Shown here: positions 16,069-30,556 of the stretch, piece by piece | Layout of the letters: every line of letters begins with the position of its first letter | How positions within the stretch are numbered: the stretch's first letter is position 1 | Assembly (NCBI RefSeq): GCF_036227205.1 | Contig: NZ_CP109442.1 | Location: 6,820,001-6,884,000, forward strand | Length of the DNA: 64,000 nt | Source: Amycolatopsis sp. NBC_01480 | Lineage (GTDB): Bacteria; Actinomycetota; Actinomycetes; Mycobacteriales; Pseudonocardiaceae | Direction of reading: 5' to 3' | The notes under the pieces: generated by a model | The model's input: the letters and a program-made list of their open reading frames with translations, nothing else | The model's database searches: none | Told to the model about the DNA's origin: nothing | Position numbers and translations under genes: made by a program

Positions 16069-16575
16069 ATGACCGCAGTCCTCGTCGTCCACGCGGGCAA
16101 GAACGGCGGCACCCGGGAAATCGCCGAGGTGATCGCCGACGAGCTGCGCGCGCAGGAACTGCGGGTGGACGTGCGGGACGCGGCCGACGTCGCCGGGGTC
16201 ACCGAGTACGCGGCGGTGGTGCTCGGCAGCGCGCTGTACTACTCGCGCTGGCGGCCGGAGGCGGTGCGGCTGCTGGAGCGGCACGTCGAGGACCTGCGGG
16301 AACGGCCGGTCTGGCTGTTCCACAGCGGCCCGTGCGGCCCCGGCGCGGCGATGGTCCAGGTCAGCCTGCCGGCGAAGGTCGCCTTCCTCGCCGCGCAGAT
16401 CGACGCGGAGCGGACCGCGACCTTCGGCGGACGGCTCGACCCCGCCCGCGCGAGAGGGCTGGTCGCGCGATTCATGGCGTCGGGCCACCGGGCGGGCGAC
16501 TTCCGCGACTGGGACCTGATCCGGGCCTGGGCCCGCGACGTCGGCCGCCGGGTCCGCACCCGCGTCCTGTTGTGA
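16069..16575 (+). CDS. flavodoxin-fold protein (HemG-like flavodoxin domain)
   Basis: The 168-residue protein has the flavodoxin_5 pattern. MTAVLVVHAGKNGGTREIAE is the FMN phosphate loop region, and YAAVVLGSALYYSRWRPEA the second FMN segment. VWLFHSGPCGPGAAM follows, and the tail is rich in Arg. Relatives include protoporphyrinogen oxidase HemG and small regulatory flavodoxins. The loop reads GKNGGT rather than the classical TxTGNT, as in HemG-type proteins. It follows the NOS gene on the same strand with a 73-bp gap. A role in supplying electrons to NOS is a hypothesis from position only; many actinobacteria carry such proteins away from any NOS. Confidence 0.82.
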   Translation: MTAVLVVHAGKNGGTREIAEVIADELRAQELRVDVRDAADVAGVTEYAAVVLGSALYYSRWRPEAVRLLERHVEDLRERPVWLFHSGPCGPGAAMVQVSLPAKVAFLAAQIDAERTATFGGRLDPARARGLVARFMASGHRAGDFRDWDLIRAWARDVGRRVRTRVLL

Positions 16576-16698
16576 CGTCTGTGTCGCTTTTGCTTGGTGT
16601 GACTGGTTTTCCCGTTCTGATTCCGAGTGTTGCCGACGTGCTGGGCCGGGTGTAAACCAAGCGGAGGCCGATTCCGAAAGAGAACGACGGGGGCTCGT

Positions 16699-18000
16699 GT
16701 GTCGGACAGCGCGGACAGCGTGGTGGCGAAGCCGGGTAAGCAGAAACTGACCTCCGACCAGAGGAACTCCTTCATCGCCGCGTCGCTCGGCTGGAGCATG
16801 GACGCGTTCGACTACTTCCTGGTCGTGTTCGTGATCGCCGACATCGCCAAGGACAAGTCCTTCGGCGCGACCGCGACGCAGCTGGCGTTCATCACCACCG
16901 CGACGCTGGTGATGCGGCCGGTCGGGGCGCTGGTCTTCGGCCTGTGGGCGGACCGCGTCGGGCGGCGGGTGCCGCTGATGGTCGACGTGATCCTGTACTC
17001 GGTGGCGGGCGTGCTGTGCGCGGTGGCGCCGAACTTCACCGTGCTGCTGATCCTGCGGTTCATCTACGGCATCGGCATGGGCGGCGAGTGGGGCCTGGGC
17101 GCGGCGCTGGCCATGGAGAAGATCCCGGTGGAGCGGCGCGGGTTCTTCTCCGGGGTGCTGCAGGCCGGGTACTCGGCCGGCTACCTGGTCGCGGCGCTGG
17201 CGTACCTGCTGTTCCACACCGCGCTGGGACTGGACTGGCGGTGGATCTTCGCGCTGAGCATCTTCCCGGCGCTGATCAGCCTGCTGATCCGGTCGCGGGT
17301 GAAGGAGTCGGAGGTCTGGGAGGCCGCGCAGGAGAAGATGCGCGTCACCAAGACGTCGGTGAAGGACGTGCTGCTCAACCGCAAGGTGATCCGCCGGTTC
17401 ATCTACCTGATCCTGCTGATGACCGCGTTCAACTGGATGAGCCACGGCACCCAGGACGTCTACCCGTCGTTCCTCAAGGCCACCGAGCACGGCGGCGCCG
17501 GCCTGACCGCGGCGACGAGCACGTGGATCGCGGTGATCTACAACATCGGCGCGATCATCGGCGGGCTGACCTTCGGCGCGCTGTCGGAGAAGCTCGGCCG
17601 GCGGCGCACCATCGTCACCGCGGCGGTGCTGGGGCTGCCGATCATCCCGATCTTCGCGTTCGACCACGGTGCGGGCATGCTCGCGCTGGGCTCGTTCCTG
17701 ATGCAGATCATGGTGCAGGGCGCGTGGGGCGTCATCCCGGCGCACCTGACCGAGATGTCGCCGGACGCGGTGCGCGGGTTCTACCCCGGCGTCACGTACC
17801 AGCTGGGCAACCTGCTGGCCGCGCTGAACCTGCCGATCCAGCAGAGCATCGCCGAGTCGCAGGGCTACACCGCCGCGCTGCTGTGGACGGTCATCCCGGC
17901 GCTGGTGCTGGTCGCGGTGCTGACCTCGTTCGGCAAGGAGGCCAAGTCGATCCGCTTCGGCGGCGATGCGGCTACGACGGCACCGGTGAGTGGTGGTTGA
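16699..18000 (+). CDS. MFS permease of the SHS (lactate/pyruvate/sialate symporter) group
   Basis: The 433-residue protein has 12 predicted membrane segments. It begins with [21 protein letters not shown], which matches the GWxxDAFD start of SHS-type carboxylate:proton symporters. [18 protein letters not shown] is motif A, and [22 protein letters not shown] the family signature in helix 4. The second half repeats motif A as [14 protein letters not shown]. Substrate is inferred to be a small monocarboxylate, with low certainty. The GTG at 16699 lies 5 bp after GGGGG. It is 124 bp downstream of the flavodoxin gene and could share its transcript. Confidence 0.85.
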   Translation: MSDSADSVVAKPGKQKLTSDQRNSFIAASLGWSMDAFDYFLVVFVIADIAKDKSFGATATQLAFITTATLVMRPVGALVFGLWADRVGRRVPLMVDVILYSVAGVLCAVAPNFTVLLILRFIYGIGMGGEWGLGAALAMEKIPVERRGFFSGVLQAGYSAGYLVAALAYLLFHTALGLDWRWIFALSIFPALISLLIRSRVKESEVWEAAQEKMRVTKTSVKDVLLNRKVIRRFIYLILLMTAFNWMSHGTQDVYPSFLKATEHGGAGLTAATSTWIAVIYNIGAIIGGLTFGALSEKLGRRRTIVTAAVLGLPIIPIFAFDHGAGMLALGSFLMQIMVQGAWGVIPAHLTEMSPDAVRGFYPGVTYQLGNLLAALNLPIQQSIAESQGYTAALLWTVIPALVLVAVLTSFGKEAKSIRFGGDAATTAPVSGG

Positions 18001-18207
18001 TAATGGGTTGTCGGCAAATCTCGGCACAATAGAGTAGCCCGATGAAATCCTGATGAAACCGAATCTCTTTCGAATTAAAGCTCTTCGGTACGGTTTTTCC
18101 GGTCTGGTGCGGTTGCGCGAAAACCGCTAACATCGGAAACCGTTCAGCACGCTTGGCCTTTCGGCCGTCGTGTGTTATTCGGACTGTGCGCTATTCGGGG
18201 AGTGAAC

Positions 18208-18873
18208 ATGAGAAAGCTCGCGGCCGTACTGGCCGGTCTGCTGATGTCGGCGGGAATCGTGCTGGTGGGCGCGCCTTCGGCGTCCGCGGCTTCGTGCGAC
18301 GGCACTTACACGATCGTGGTAGGCGGCTTCACCGACCGCGACTCGACGATCTTCACCGGCGCCGGCATCAGCCAGCGCGTCGGCTACTCGGCCGAACTCA
18401 ACAGCCAGAGCGCCCGTCAGGGTGTGGACGAGTTGAACCGGCTGATCCGCAACCAGCGCGCGGCCTGCCCCGGCCAGCACGCGAAGGCGGTCGGGTTCTC
18501 CGAGGGCGCGGCGGTCGTGCACATCTGGGTGACGGAAAACTGGAAGACCTTCGACAACGTCAACGCCGTCCTGATCGCCGACCCCAAACGCGACCCGCAC
18601 GGCCTCGGCGGCCCCGGCCTCGCGGGCCAGGCGCCGTCGGTGATCTTCGGCCCGATCGTCGGCTACCCGCTAGTTGGAGTCGACAGCTTCTTCGGCAACA
18701 TTCCGACTGTTTCGCTGTGTACGGACGACATCATCTGTGACGAGGCCGCGGCTTCGGGGTGGATCGGATACGCGCAGCACAAGCACACGGAAAACTACAA
18801 TTTCAACGTCGATGTGTACTCGGACAATGGCGTGGGGCAGTGGTTCAACGGGCAGTATTTCCCGGATAAGTAG
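18208..18873 (+). CDS. secreted cutinase-like serine hydrolase
   Basis: The 221-residue protein has a signal peptide ending SASAAS near residue 28. It continues as a small alpha/beta hydrolase. The nucleophile elbow is GFSEGAAVV, with Ser98. The likely acid is in SLCTDDIICDE, and the base in YAQHKHTENY; the Cys pair there is typical of cutinases. The fold and spacing resemble the PE-PPE/cutinase families, which cleave esters outside the cell. The native ester is unknown. About 200 bp upstream are less GC-rich and free of genes, consistent with its own promoter. Confidence 0.78.
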   Translation: MRKLAAVLAGLLMSAGIVLVGAPSASAASCDGTYTIVVGGFTDRDSTIFTGAGISQRVGYSAELNSQSARQGVDELNRLIRNQRAACPGQHAKAVGFSEGAAVVHIWVTENWKTFDNVNAVLIADPKRDPHGLGGPGLAGQAPSVIFGPIVGYPLVGVDSFFGNIPTVSLCTDDIICDEAAASGWIGYAQHKHTENYNFNVDVYSDNGVGQWFNGQYFPDK

Positions 18874-18904
18874 GCGGCTGGGTTTTTGCGTTGTTGTGTC
18901 GCTC

Positions 18905-18945
18905 AGGGGTCCCGGCATGGTTGCCGGGGCCCCTGGTGGCTTTTT
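18905..18945 (+). terminator. intrinsic terminator after the cutinase-like gene
   Basis: AGGGGTCCCGGCA (18905-18917) pairs with TGCCGGGGCCCCT (18922-18934) with one G-T pair and a 4-base loop. Five T residues lie at 18941-18945. Confidence 0.85.
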
Positions 18946-19117
18946 GGGTATTTGGTTTTGCCGGTGATGGGGTTCTTGGTGGTTCCTGCTGGTTCCTGGC
19001 GGTGGGGTAGGCGTTTCGCCTCGCTGTGGCTGTGTCGGTGTCGGTGCGGCAGTGACCGTGAGCGCTGCCCGCCCCTCTGAATAACCTGCCGAACACCTCT
19101 GACCTGCAGGGTTGCGT
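18946..19117. other. non-coding spacer before the padR operator
   Basis: Together with the terminator and the operator, this forms a gene-free gap of about 300 bp (18874-19180). I see no gene and no convincing repeat in it; frames here are short and unlike the neighbours. Confidence 0.5.
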
Positions 19118-19153
19118 GCCGACATGGCGACGATATATCGTCGAAGTGTCGGC
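19118..19153. promoter_or_regulatory. 36-bp interrupted palindrome, likely PadR operator
   Basis: The core CGACGATATATCGTCG (19128-19143) is a perfect 16-bp palindrome. Outside it GCCGACA (19118-19124) and TGTCGGC (19147-19153) are also exact complements, separated from the core by unpaired TGG and AAG. It ends 27 bp before the padR start codon. ATATAT-centred palindromes with CG flanks are typical PadR operators in actinobacteria, so self-repression is likely. Confidence 0.85.
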
Positions 19154-19180
19154 GATAGAACAACCCTTCAGGAGGACCTC

Positions 19181-20407
19181 ATGACCAGCACAGCAGGCGG
19201 CGCCCACATCTTCGACGGCTTCGGCCCCGAAGACCGACACGGCCCCGACGACCACCACCCCCCTCGCCACCACAGCTCTCACGACGAGCGCGGCGCCTAC
19301 AGCCACCCCGCTCCCGGCGCCCGACCGGGTCCTGACCACCGGTTCGGCTTCGGCCACCAGCACGGTTTCGGTTTCACCATGGGCCACCCGTCCGGGCCGT
19401 TCGGCGCCCGGCGCGGCCCCGGCAGCCCCCCACCCGACCACGGCGAGCCCCACGACCACAGCGGGCACCATGGCCCGGGTGGATTCCCGTTCGGACCGGG
19501 CCGGGATCCCCGATCAGGTGGGTTCCCCTTTGGCTCCGAGCACCACAGTCCTGGCGAAGTCCCCTTCAGCCGCGAGCACCACGGCGCCGGCGAGTTCCCG
19601 TTCGGGCCTGGGCATCACGGTCCTGGCGGCGCTCCCTTCGGCCATGGCGGTCACCATGGGCCGGGCGGGTTTCCGTTCGGGCCGGGTGGCGAGGGAGGGC
19701 CGGGTGGGTTCCCGGTCGAGGACGGGGAGCACGAGGAGTTCGTAAGGCCCGAAGGCTTCCCATTCGGGTACGACGCGGCACGGGGGCCGGGCGGGTTTCC
19801 GCCGCCGCCTCCGCCCCCGCCGCCGCCGGGTGGGCCCGGGTTTCCCGGTTTCCCCGGGTTTCCGGGATTTCCCGGTGGGCCGGGTGGTCCGGGTGGACCG
19901 CGGGGGATGTTCGGCGGGGGAGGGGCGCCGTGGGGTCGCGGGGCTCGCGGCCCGGCCCGGCCGGTGCGGCCCGCGGTGCTCGCGTTGCTGGCCGAGGAAC
20001 CCATGCACGGATACCAGATCATGCAGGAGATCCGCCGCCGCACCGACGAAGAATGGCGGCCCAGCCCCGGCTCGATCTACCCGATCCTGCAGCAGCTCGA
20101 AGACGAGGGCCTGGTCCGCACCGACGAGTCGGGCGGGCGCCGCGTCGCGCAGCTGACCGAGGCCGGACGGGAGCACGTCGCCGGGCGGGAAGAGGAGTTC
20201 GCGGGGTTGTGGGAGTCCCGCGCCACCGACGACGACCCCAGCGTCGACCGGGTCCACGCCCTCTACAAGCAACTCGGCGACCTCTCCGGCGCAGCAGGCC
20301 AGGTCGCCTACACCGGGACCGACGCGCAGTTCGCCGAGGTCCGCAAGGTCCTCAACGAGGCCCGCCGCCGGATCTACGGTGTGCTGGCCGAGGACACCGT
20401 AGACTGA
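19181..20407 (+). CDS. PadR-family regulator with a 260-residue Gly/Pro/His-rich N-terminus
   Basis: The 408-residue protein carries an ordinary PadR winged helix only at its end, from about residue 263 (VRPAVLALLAEEPMHGYQIM, then SPGSIYPILQQLEDEGLV). Before that come about 260 residues of low complexity. These include some nine imperfect repeats of the type GPGGFPFG, many of them preceded by His-His, and then a run of ten prolines. A collagen-like GFPGFPGFPG stretch follows. ATG 19181 has AGGAGG upstream and keeps this region in frame with no stop, so it is probably translated. PadR regulators normally have about 110-190 residues. The extension may be disordered or bind metal through its His pairs; that is inference. 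The strong palindrome upstream suggests autoregulation. Confidence 0.85.
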   Translation: MTSTAGGAHIFDGFGPEDRHGPDDHHPPRHHSSHDERGAYSHPAPGARPGPDHRFGFGHQHGFGFTMGHPSGPFGARRGPGSPPPDHGEPHDHSGHHGPGGFPFGPGRDPRSGGFPFGSEHHSPGEVPFSREHHGAGEFPFGPGHHGPGGAPFGHGGHHGPGGFPFGPGGEGGPGGFPVEDGEHEEFVRPEGFPFGYDAARGPGGFPPPPPPPPPPGGPGFPGFPGFPGFPGGPGGPGGPRGMFGGGGAPWGRGARGPARPVRPAVLALLAEEPMHGYQIMQEIRRRTDEEWRPSPGSIYPILQQLEDEGLVRTDESGGRRVAQLTEAGREHVAGREEEFAGLWESRATDDDPSVDRVHALYKQLGDLSGAAGQVAYTGTDAQFAEVRKVLNEARRRIYGVLAEDTVD

Positions 20408-20422
20408 CCCGGCAGCACAGGG

Positions 20423-20457
20423 CGGCGAGTCCACGATGGACTCGCCGTCCTCTTTCT
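20423..20457 (+). terminator. intrinsic terminator after padR
   Basis: CGGCGAGTCCA (20423-20433) and TGGACTCGCCG (20437-20447) form a perfect 11-bp stem with a 3-base loop, followed by the T-rich TCCTCTTTCTTT. Confidence 0.82.
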
Positions 20458-20557
20458 TTATGCGCCAACGGCCGACTGTGTCGGTGTCCATATGCGGCCC
20501 AGCGGGCTGGCCGAACCGCAGCCGAACTGCGCCGGCGGCCGAATCCAGCCAGTGTCC

Positions 20558-21445
20558 TCAAACGACACTGGCTGCCCGTTCCACCAACGCCCGATACACA
20601 GTCTCAACCGCCGGACTCTGTTTCCGCTCAAGCCGCGCGAGCACCAGCACCCGGCTCAGCGCAGGCGCCTCCACCACCACAGTCCGGATGTCGTGACGGC
20701 CCTCCGTCAGACGACGCGGGACAAAAGCGATCCCCAGGCCACCACGGACCAAATCCAGAGCCATAGCCGGGTCAGCGACCTCGATGGCGACGTCGCGCTC
20801 CACACCGGCCTCCGCGAAGAGCTGATCCGTGCGAGTCCGGTTGGCCCAGCCGACCGGGAAGTCGATGAACGGGAAAGCCGCGAGGTCCGCGCACTGCAAC
20901 GGCCGGTCCGGCAGGGGAGTGTCCAAAGCCGCGGCCAGTACGAGGTCCAACGTGCCGACCGGACTCACCCTGATCGACGCGACGGTCGTGTCCGGTGAGG
21001 GAATCAGCGCCAGGTCGAACGTGCCGTCGGCGATGCGGTCCAGGTGACGGTCGAAAGCCAGCGGCGAGGACTGGACGCGCAAGGCGATGCCCGGGTGCGC
21101 ACGGCGGATCGCGCCGAGCACCTCGGCCAGCGGGAACGTGCCGGTGGACAGCACTGTGCCGAGGGTGACGGTGCCGTGCAGGCCACCGTCGAGGGAGTCG
21201 AGTTCGCGGCGGACGTCGCGGGCCGCGGTCACGATGGCGCGGGCCCGCTCCAGCAGGAGCCCGCCCGCGGCGGTGAGTTCGATGCGGTGGCCGATCCGGC
21301 GGAACAACGACTGCCCGAGTTCGTGTTCCAGGCGCCCGACCGCGGCTGACATCGTCGACTGGACCACGTGTTCACGCTGGGCGCCGCGGGTGAAACTGCC
21401 CTCGTCGGCGACCGCGATGAAGTAGACCAGCTGCTGAAGCTCCAT
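20558..21445 (-). CDS. LysR-family transcriptional regulator
   Basis: This 295-residue protein has the LysR helix-turn-helix at residues 1-60 (MELQQLVYFIAVADEGSFTR, then QSTMSAAVGRLEHELGQSLF). The remainder is a periplasmic-binding-protein-like effector domain starting with GTVTLGTVLSTGTFPLAEVL. It is divergent from a decarboxylase-family gene 117 bp away, the classical arrangement in which a LysR protein activates its divergent neighbour in response to the pathway substrate. The effector is unknown; an aromatic acid would fit the neighbour's family. Confidence 0.9.
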   Translation of the reverse strand: MELQQLVYFIAVADEGSFTRGAQREHVVQSTMSAAVGRLEHELGQSLFRRIGHRIELTAAGGLLLERARAIVTAARDVRRELDSLDGGLHGTVTLGTVLSTGTFPLAEVLGAIRRAHPGIALRVQSSPLAFDRHLDRIADGTFDLALIPSPDTTVASIRVSPVGTLDLVLAAALDTPLPDRPLQCADLAAFPFIDFPVGWANRTRTDQLFAEAGVERDVAIEVADPAMALDLVRGGLGIAFVPRRLTEGRHDIRTVVVEAPALSRVLVLARLERKQSPAVETVYRALVERAASVV

Positions 21446-21562
21446 ACAGGCCAGTATCGCCGACGCCGATGGAAGCAGCGGAATCGTTCGTTGGACGCGC
21501 CCGGCACTCCCGATCGACGATGGACGGGCCGGCCCCCACGACCATCCACAAAGGAGCAGCAG

Positions 21563-22537
21563 ATGCGCCTGATCGCACTGGAGGAAGCGTTCTCGATTCC
21601 CCGGCTCACCGCCCGCCACCCCGGGCTGACCGACCTCGGGCCCATCCCGGTCAGCCGCGAGTTCGGCCGGCACGTCGCTCGACGGCTGCCCGACTTCACC
21701 GAGTTGCGGCTGCCCGAAATGGACCGTTACGGCGTGGACACGCAGGTCCTGTCGCACACCGCCCCGGGCATCCAGGCCGACCTGACAGCCGAAGAAGCGG
21801 TCGACGCGGCCAGGTTCGCCAACGACTACCTGGCGAAAATCGTGGCCGCGCACCCGACCCGGTTCGCCGGTTTCGCGGCGCTGCCCATGCAGGACCCCAA
21901 AGCCGCGACTGCCGAACTGCGCCGCGCCGTCGGGGAACTCGGGTTTCGCGGGGCCCTGGTCAACGACCACACCGGCGGCCGCTACCTCGACGACCCCGTC
22001 TACGAACCGTTCTGGACCACCCTCGAAGACCTGGACGTCCCGCTCTACCTCCACCCGGGCGCACCCGCCGCCGAACGGTGGAAGGTCACCGACGGCGCCG
22101 CCGAGCTGATCGGGCCGACCTTCACCTGGGGCGCGGAGACCGGCGGGCACGCCCTGCGCCTGCTGTACTCCGGCGTCTTCGACCGGCACCCCCGCGCGCA
22201 CCTGATCCTCGGGCACATGGGCGAGTACCTGCCGTTCATGCTGTCGCGCCTCGACTCCCGCTACGCCACCCTCGACCCCGGGCGCACCCTGGACCGCGCC
22301 CCGTCGGCGTACGTCGGCACGAACATCCTGATCACCATCAGCGGCGTCCAGTCCCCGGCCGCACTGGCCGGCGCGGTGCTGGCCATCGGCGCCGACGCGA
22401 TCATGTTCGCGATCGATTATCCGTACGAGTACACGGAAGCGGCCACCACCGCGTTTGCCACAGCTCCGCTCAGCGACGCCGACCGGCACAAGATCGCGCA
22501 CGGTAACGCCGAACGGCTGCTCAAGCTCCAGCCCTGA
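21563..22537 (+). CDS. amidohydrolase-family (hydroxy)benzoate-type decarboxylase
   Basis: The 324-residue protein belongs to the ACMSD-like metal-dependent decarboxylases of the amidohydrolase superfamily. It starts MRLIALEEAFSIP, with the Glu-x-Ala variant of the first metal motif that marks 2,3- and 2,6-dihydroxybenzoate decarboxylases. VPLYLHPGAP carries a metal His, LILGHMGEYLPFML the next, and MFAIDYPYE the catalytic Asp. The likely reaction is non-oxidative decarboxylation of a phenolic acid. The ATG at 21563 has AAGGAG upstream. The LysR gene opposite is its probable regulator. It is convergent with the IclR gene, whose coding sequence begins at the next base on the other strand. Confidence 0.85.
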   Translation: MRLIALEEAFSIPRLTARHPGLTDLGPIPVSREFGRHVARRLPDFTELRLPEMDRYGVDTQVLSHTAPGIQADLTAEEAVDAARFANDYLAKIVAAHPTRFAGFAALPMQDPKAATAELRRAVGELGFRGALVNDHTGGRYLDDPVYEPFWTTLEDLDVPLYLHPGAPAAERWKVTDGAAELIGPTFTWGAETGGHALRLLYSGVFDRHPRAHLILGHMGEYLPFMLSRLDSRYATLDPGRTLDRAPSAYVGTNILITISGVQSPAALAGAVLAIGADAIMFAIDYPYEYTEAATTAFATAPLSDADRHKIAHGNAERLLKLQP

Positions 22538-23299
22538 TCAAGTCAACCGCGTAGGTGACGGCCCCGCCGCCCAACCCAAGTGGTCCGAGACCGTCACCGC
22601 GGCGGTCGCCGTGGCGTGGCCCGCGGCGGTCAGGCGGGGAGCCACCTGGACGTGCGGCGCTGACACGTTCAGCGCCGCCGCCACCCGGCCCCGGAAGTCG
22701 CGGATCGGGGCGGAGACGCCGGAGAGCCCGAGCTCGAATTCCTCTTCCACCCGGGCAAAACCGAGCGCCCTGGCTTCCTGGATCTTCGTCCACAGAGCCG
22801 GCAAATCGGTCAGCGACGGGAAGCGCACGGACAGTTCGTCCGGCGTCGCGTCCAGCAATAGGACGCGCCCGGCCGACGTGCGGTCGGCCGGGACGCCGCG
22901 GCCCTCCCAGCCGCGGACGCGGAACGAGTGGCCCGAGACCGAAAGCAGCGTCAGCACTTCCTGATCCCGCAGCACACACAGGTGCACGGTCTCCTCCAGT
23001 TCGGCCGAAAGCGCGCGCATCACCGGCTCCGCGGCCCGCGTCAGCCGGTCCTCCACCGTCCTCGCGACGAGCGAGAACAGCCGTCGCCCCATGCGGTACT
23101 CCAACGTGTCCGGGTCGCGCTCGACCACGCCCTCTTCGGCCAGCGCCTTGAGCGCGCGCGAGACCTGGCTCTTCTCCCGGCCGGTCAGCTGCGCCAGCCG
23201 GACGACGCCGAGCCCGCCCGCGCGCTGCCCCTCCTCCGACGCCAGCGCTTCGAGCAGGTCGAGGTCGCGGCGCAGGCCGTGGCCGGGATGACGGTCCAT
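22538..23299 (-). CDS. IclR-family transcriptional regulator
   Basis: The 253-residue protein has the winged helix of IclR regulators at residues 12-65 (LGVVRLAQLTGREKSQVSRA). A GAF-like effector domain contains GHSFRVRGWEGRGVPADRTSAGRVLL and, near the end, GLSGVSAPIRDFRGRVAAALNVSAP. IclR proteins usually control a neighbouring catabolic gene in response to its substrate. The divergent enolase-superfamily gene, 113 bp away, is the obvious target. The 3' end abuts the decarboxylase gene. Confidence 0.9.
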   Translation of the reverse strand: MDRHPGHGLRRDLDLLEALASEEGQRAGGLGVVRLAQLTGREKSQVSRALKALAEEGVVERDPDTLEYRMGRRLFSLVARTVEDRLTRAAEPVMRALSAELEETVHLCVLRDQEVLTLLSVSGHSFRVRGWEGRGVPADRTSAGRVLLLDATPDELSVRFPSLTDLPALWTKIQEARALGFARVEEEFELGLSGVSAPIRDFRGRVAAALNVSAPHVQVAPRLTAAGHATATAAVTVSDHLGWAAGPSPTRLT

Positions 23300-23412
23300 G
23301 GGCAGCAGCGTAAGCGAGTTGGCCTGAGCGCAACGCGCATTGCGATCTCCCCGCGTGGCTTGCCGTGGCGAGCGGGCCGCTCGTAGCTTCGGCAGGGAAG
23401 CGAAGGGACACC

Positions 23413-24528
23413 ATGAAGATCACCGACATCACCCTCGACCGCTTGCGGCTGCGGCTGGACCCGCCGTTGCGCGCGGCGTGGGACCCGGAGCCGCGCCGCC
23501 ATTTCGACGCCACGATCGTGCGGGTGCACACCGGCGACGGCGTCACCGGCATCGGCTCCGGCGACACCATGGCGGGCTTCGAGGCCGTCAAGCACCTGTT
23601 CGTCGGCCAGGACCCGCTGGACATCGTCCGCCACGTCAAGGCCATCGAGACGGCCAACTTCCACGGCGGCAGCTACTGGCCGCTGGAAGTCGCATTGTGG
23701 GATCTCATCGGCAAAGTCGCCGGGCTGCGGGTCGCGACGCTCTTCGGCAACGCCGCGCGGTCGGTGCCCGTGTACGCGTCCACGGCGGAGCTCAAGCCGC
23801 CGGCCGAACGCGTTGAATCCGCGTTCCAGGCACGCGAGGCCGGGTTCCGCGCGATGAAGATCCGCATCGACCGGGACCGCGCCGCCGAGGGCGTGGCGAC
23901 GGTCGCCGCCGTGCGGGACGCGCTCGGGCCGGACTTCGAGATCATGGTCGACCTCAACCAGTCCTGGCGGATGGCGGGCGACACCGCGCCCGCCACGGAC
24001 CTGGCCGCGACCCGGAAGCTGGTCCGCGGACTGTCCGAACTGGACGTGTTCTGGGTCGAGGAACCGTTGCCGTATCACGATCTCGACGGCTTCCGCACCC
24101 TGCGCGCGGACAACCCGGGCGTCCGGCTCGCGGCCGGGGAGATGCACCACTCGGTGCCGGAACTGCTGCGCTGTCTGGAGCAGGACGTGCTCGACGTCTA
24201 CCAGATGGACGTCGTGCTGGCCGTCGGGATGCACCGCGCGCGGACGCTGGGGGAGCTGGCCCAGCTCAAGCACCGCGCGTTCACCCCGCACAGCTGGACC
24301 AACGGCATCGGCGTGCTGGCGAACCTGGCCGTCGCGGCCGGGATCGGCGGCGGGCCGTACTTCGAGTTCCCGTTCGACCCGCCGGGCTGGACGCCGCGAC
24401 GCCGCGACTTCATGCTGGCCGAGCCCGTGACGGTCACCGCCGCCGGCGAGCTGGCGGTGCCGTCACAGCCTGGGCTCGGTTTCGAACTGGACGAGCAGGC
24501 CGTTGCCCACTGGCGGATCCGGGACTGA
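23413..24528 (+). CDS. mandelate racemase/muconate lactonizing enzyme family protein
   Basis: The 371-residue protein is an enolase-superfamily enzyme. The N-terminal capping domain contains GDGVTGIGSGDTMAGFEAVK. In the barrel, FRAMKIRIDRD supplies the Lys-x-Arg pair. IMVDLNQSW gives the first metal Asp, FWVEEPLPYHD the Glu, and LAAGEM the third metal ligand. TPHSWTNGIG carries the catalytic His of the mandelate-racemase subgroup. It abstracts a proton next to a carboxylate, typically dehydrating or racemising a sugar acid; the substrate is unknown. It is divergent from the IclR gene, and a strong terminator follows. Confidence 0.88.
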   Translation: MKITDITLDRLRLRLDPPLRAAWDPEPRRHFDATIVRVHTGDGVTGIGSGDTMAGFEAVKHLFVGQDPLDIVRHVKAIETANFHGGSYWPLEVALWDLIGKVAGLRVATLFGNAARSVPVYASTAELKPPAERVESAFQAREAGFRAMKIRIDRDRAAEGVATVAAVRDALGPDFEIMVDLNQSWRMAGDTAPATDLAATRKLVRGLSELDVFWVEEPLPYHDLDGFRTLRADNPGVRLAAGEMHHSVPELLRCLEQDVLDVYQMDVVLAVGMHRARTLGELAQLKHRAFTPHSWTNGIGVLANLAVAAGIGGGPYFEFPFDPPGWTPRRRDFMLAEPVTVTAAGELAVPSQPGLGFELDEQAVAHWRIRD

Positions 24529-24540
24529 CCAGGCTCCGCT

Positions 24541-24581
24541 AAGGCCTCCTTACCAGCGTGCGACGCGGGTAAGGAGGCCTT
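24541..24581. terminator. bidirectional hairpin between the enolase-family and carboxylase genes
   Basis: AAGGCCTCCTTACC (24541-24554) is the exact reverse complement of GGTAAGGAGGCCTT (24568-24581), with a 13-base loop. It lies in the 98-bp gap between two convergent genes and has no long T-run on either strand. Confidence 0.8.
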
Positions 24582-24626
24582 GACGGGCTTCGGGCGGGCG
24601 AGGGGCGACAAGCAAGCCCCGCCGCG

Positions 24627-30110
<5,484 letters not shown>

Positions 30111-30556
30111 CGACTGAGCCTCCCATGTACCCACGCGCAGCAGGCGACGTCCGGCCCCCGGATCGTCGCCTGCACTTGCTTACACCCTGCTCCCTTACCG
30201 GCCGGTACACCAATGTCGTGCATGGCGCATGCCGGAGCACCTGGATTGTGGGAACCAGCCAAAAAGCGGCCTGGGCCACACGGGTCCGGTCGCCGATCGC
30301 GCGAGGTTCGCCACAAATCACATCGAACAAGTTAGCGCGGCCCGGGTGGGGAAACCCCGTGACTAAGGGGCGGACAGGGGGTCTTCGCCGCCACGCTGGG
30401 TGGCGGCCACCCGCCGTTCAGCCCGGCGCCCGCTTTTTCACCTTGCCCCGGCTGCCCGACTTCACGAACGTGTGAGGCGGCGGCTGTGGATCTCGGCGGG
30501 CGATTTCCGCGGGGCCTGCCGTTTTCCGTGGCCCTGGGTCCTTCGGGAGGTGACCC
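30111..30556. other. gene-free region between the carboxylase and the sugar operon
   Basis: About 450 bp between two divergent transcription units. Sequence just upstream of the carboxylase start is less GC-rich and probably contains its promoter. I see no gene, RNA gene or repeat in the rest. Confidence 0.5.
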
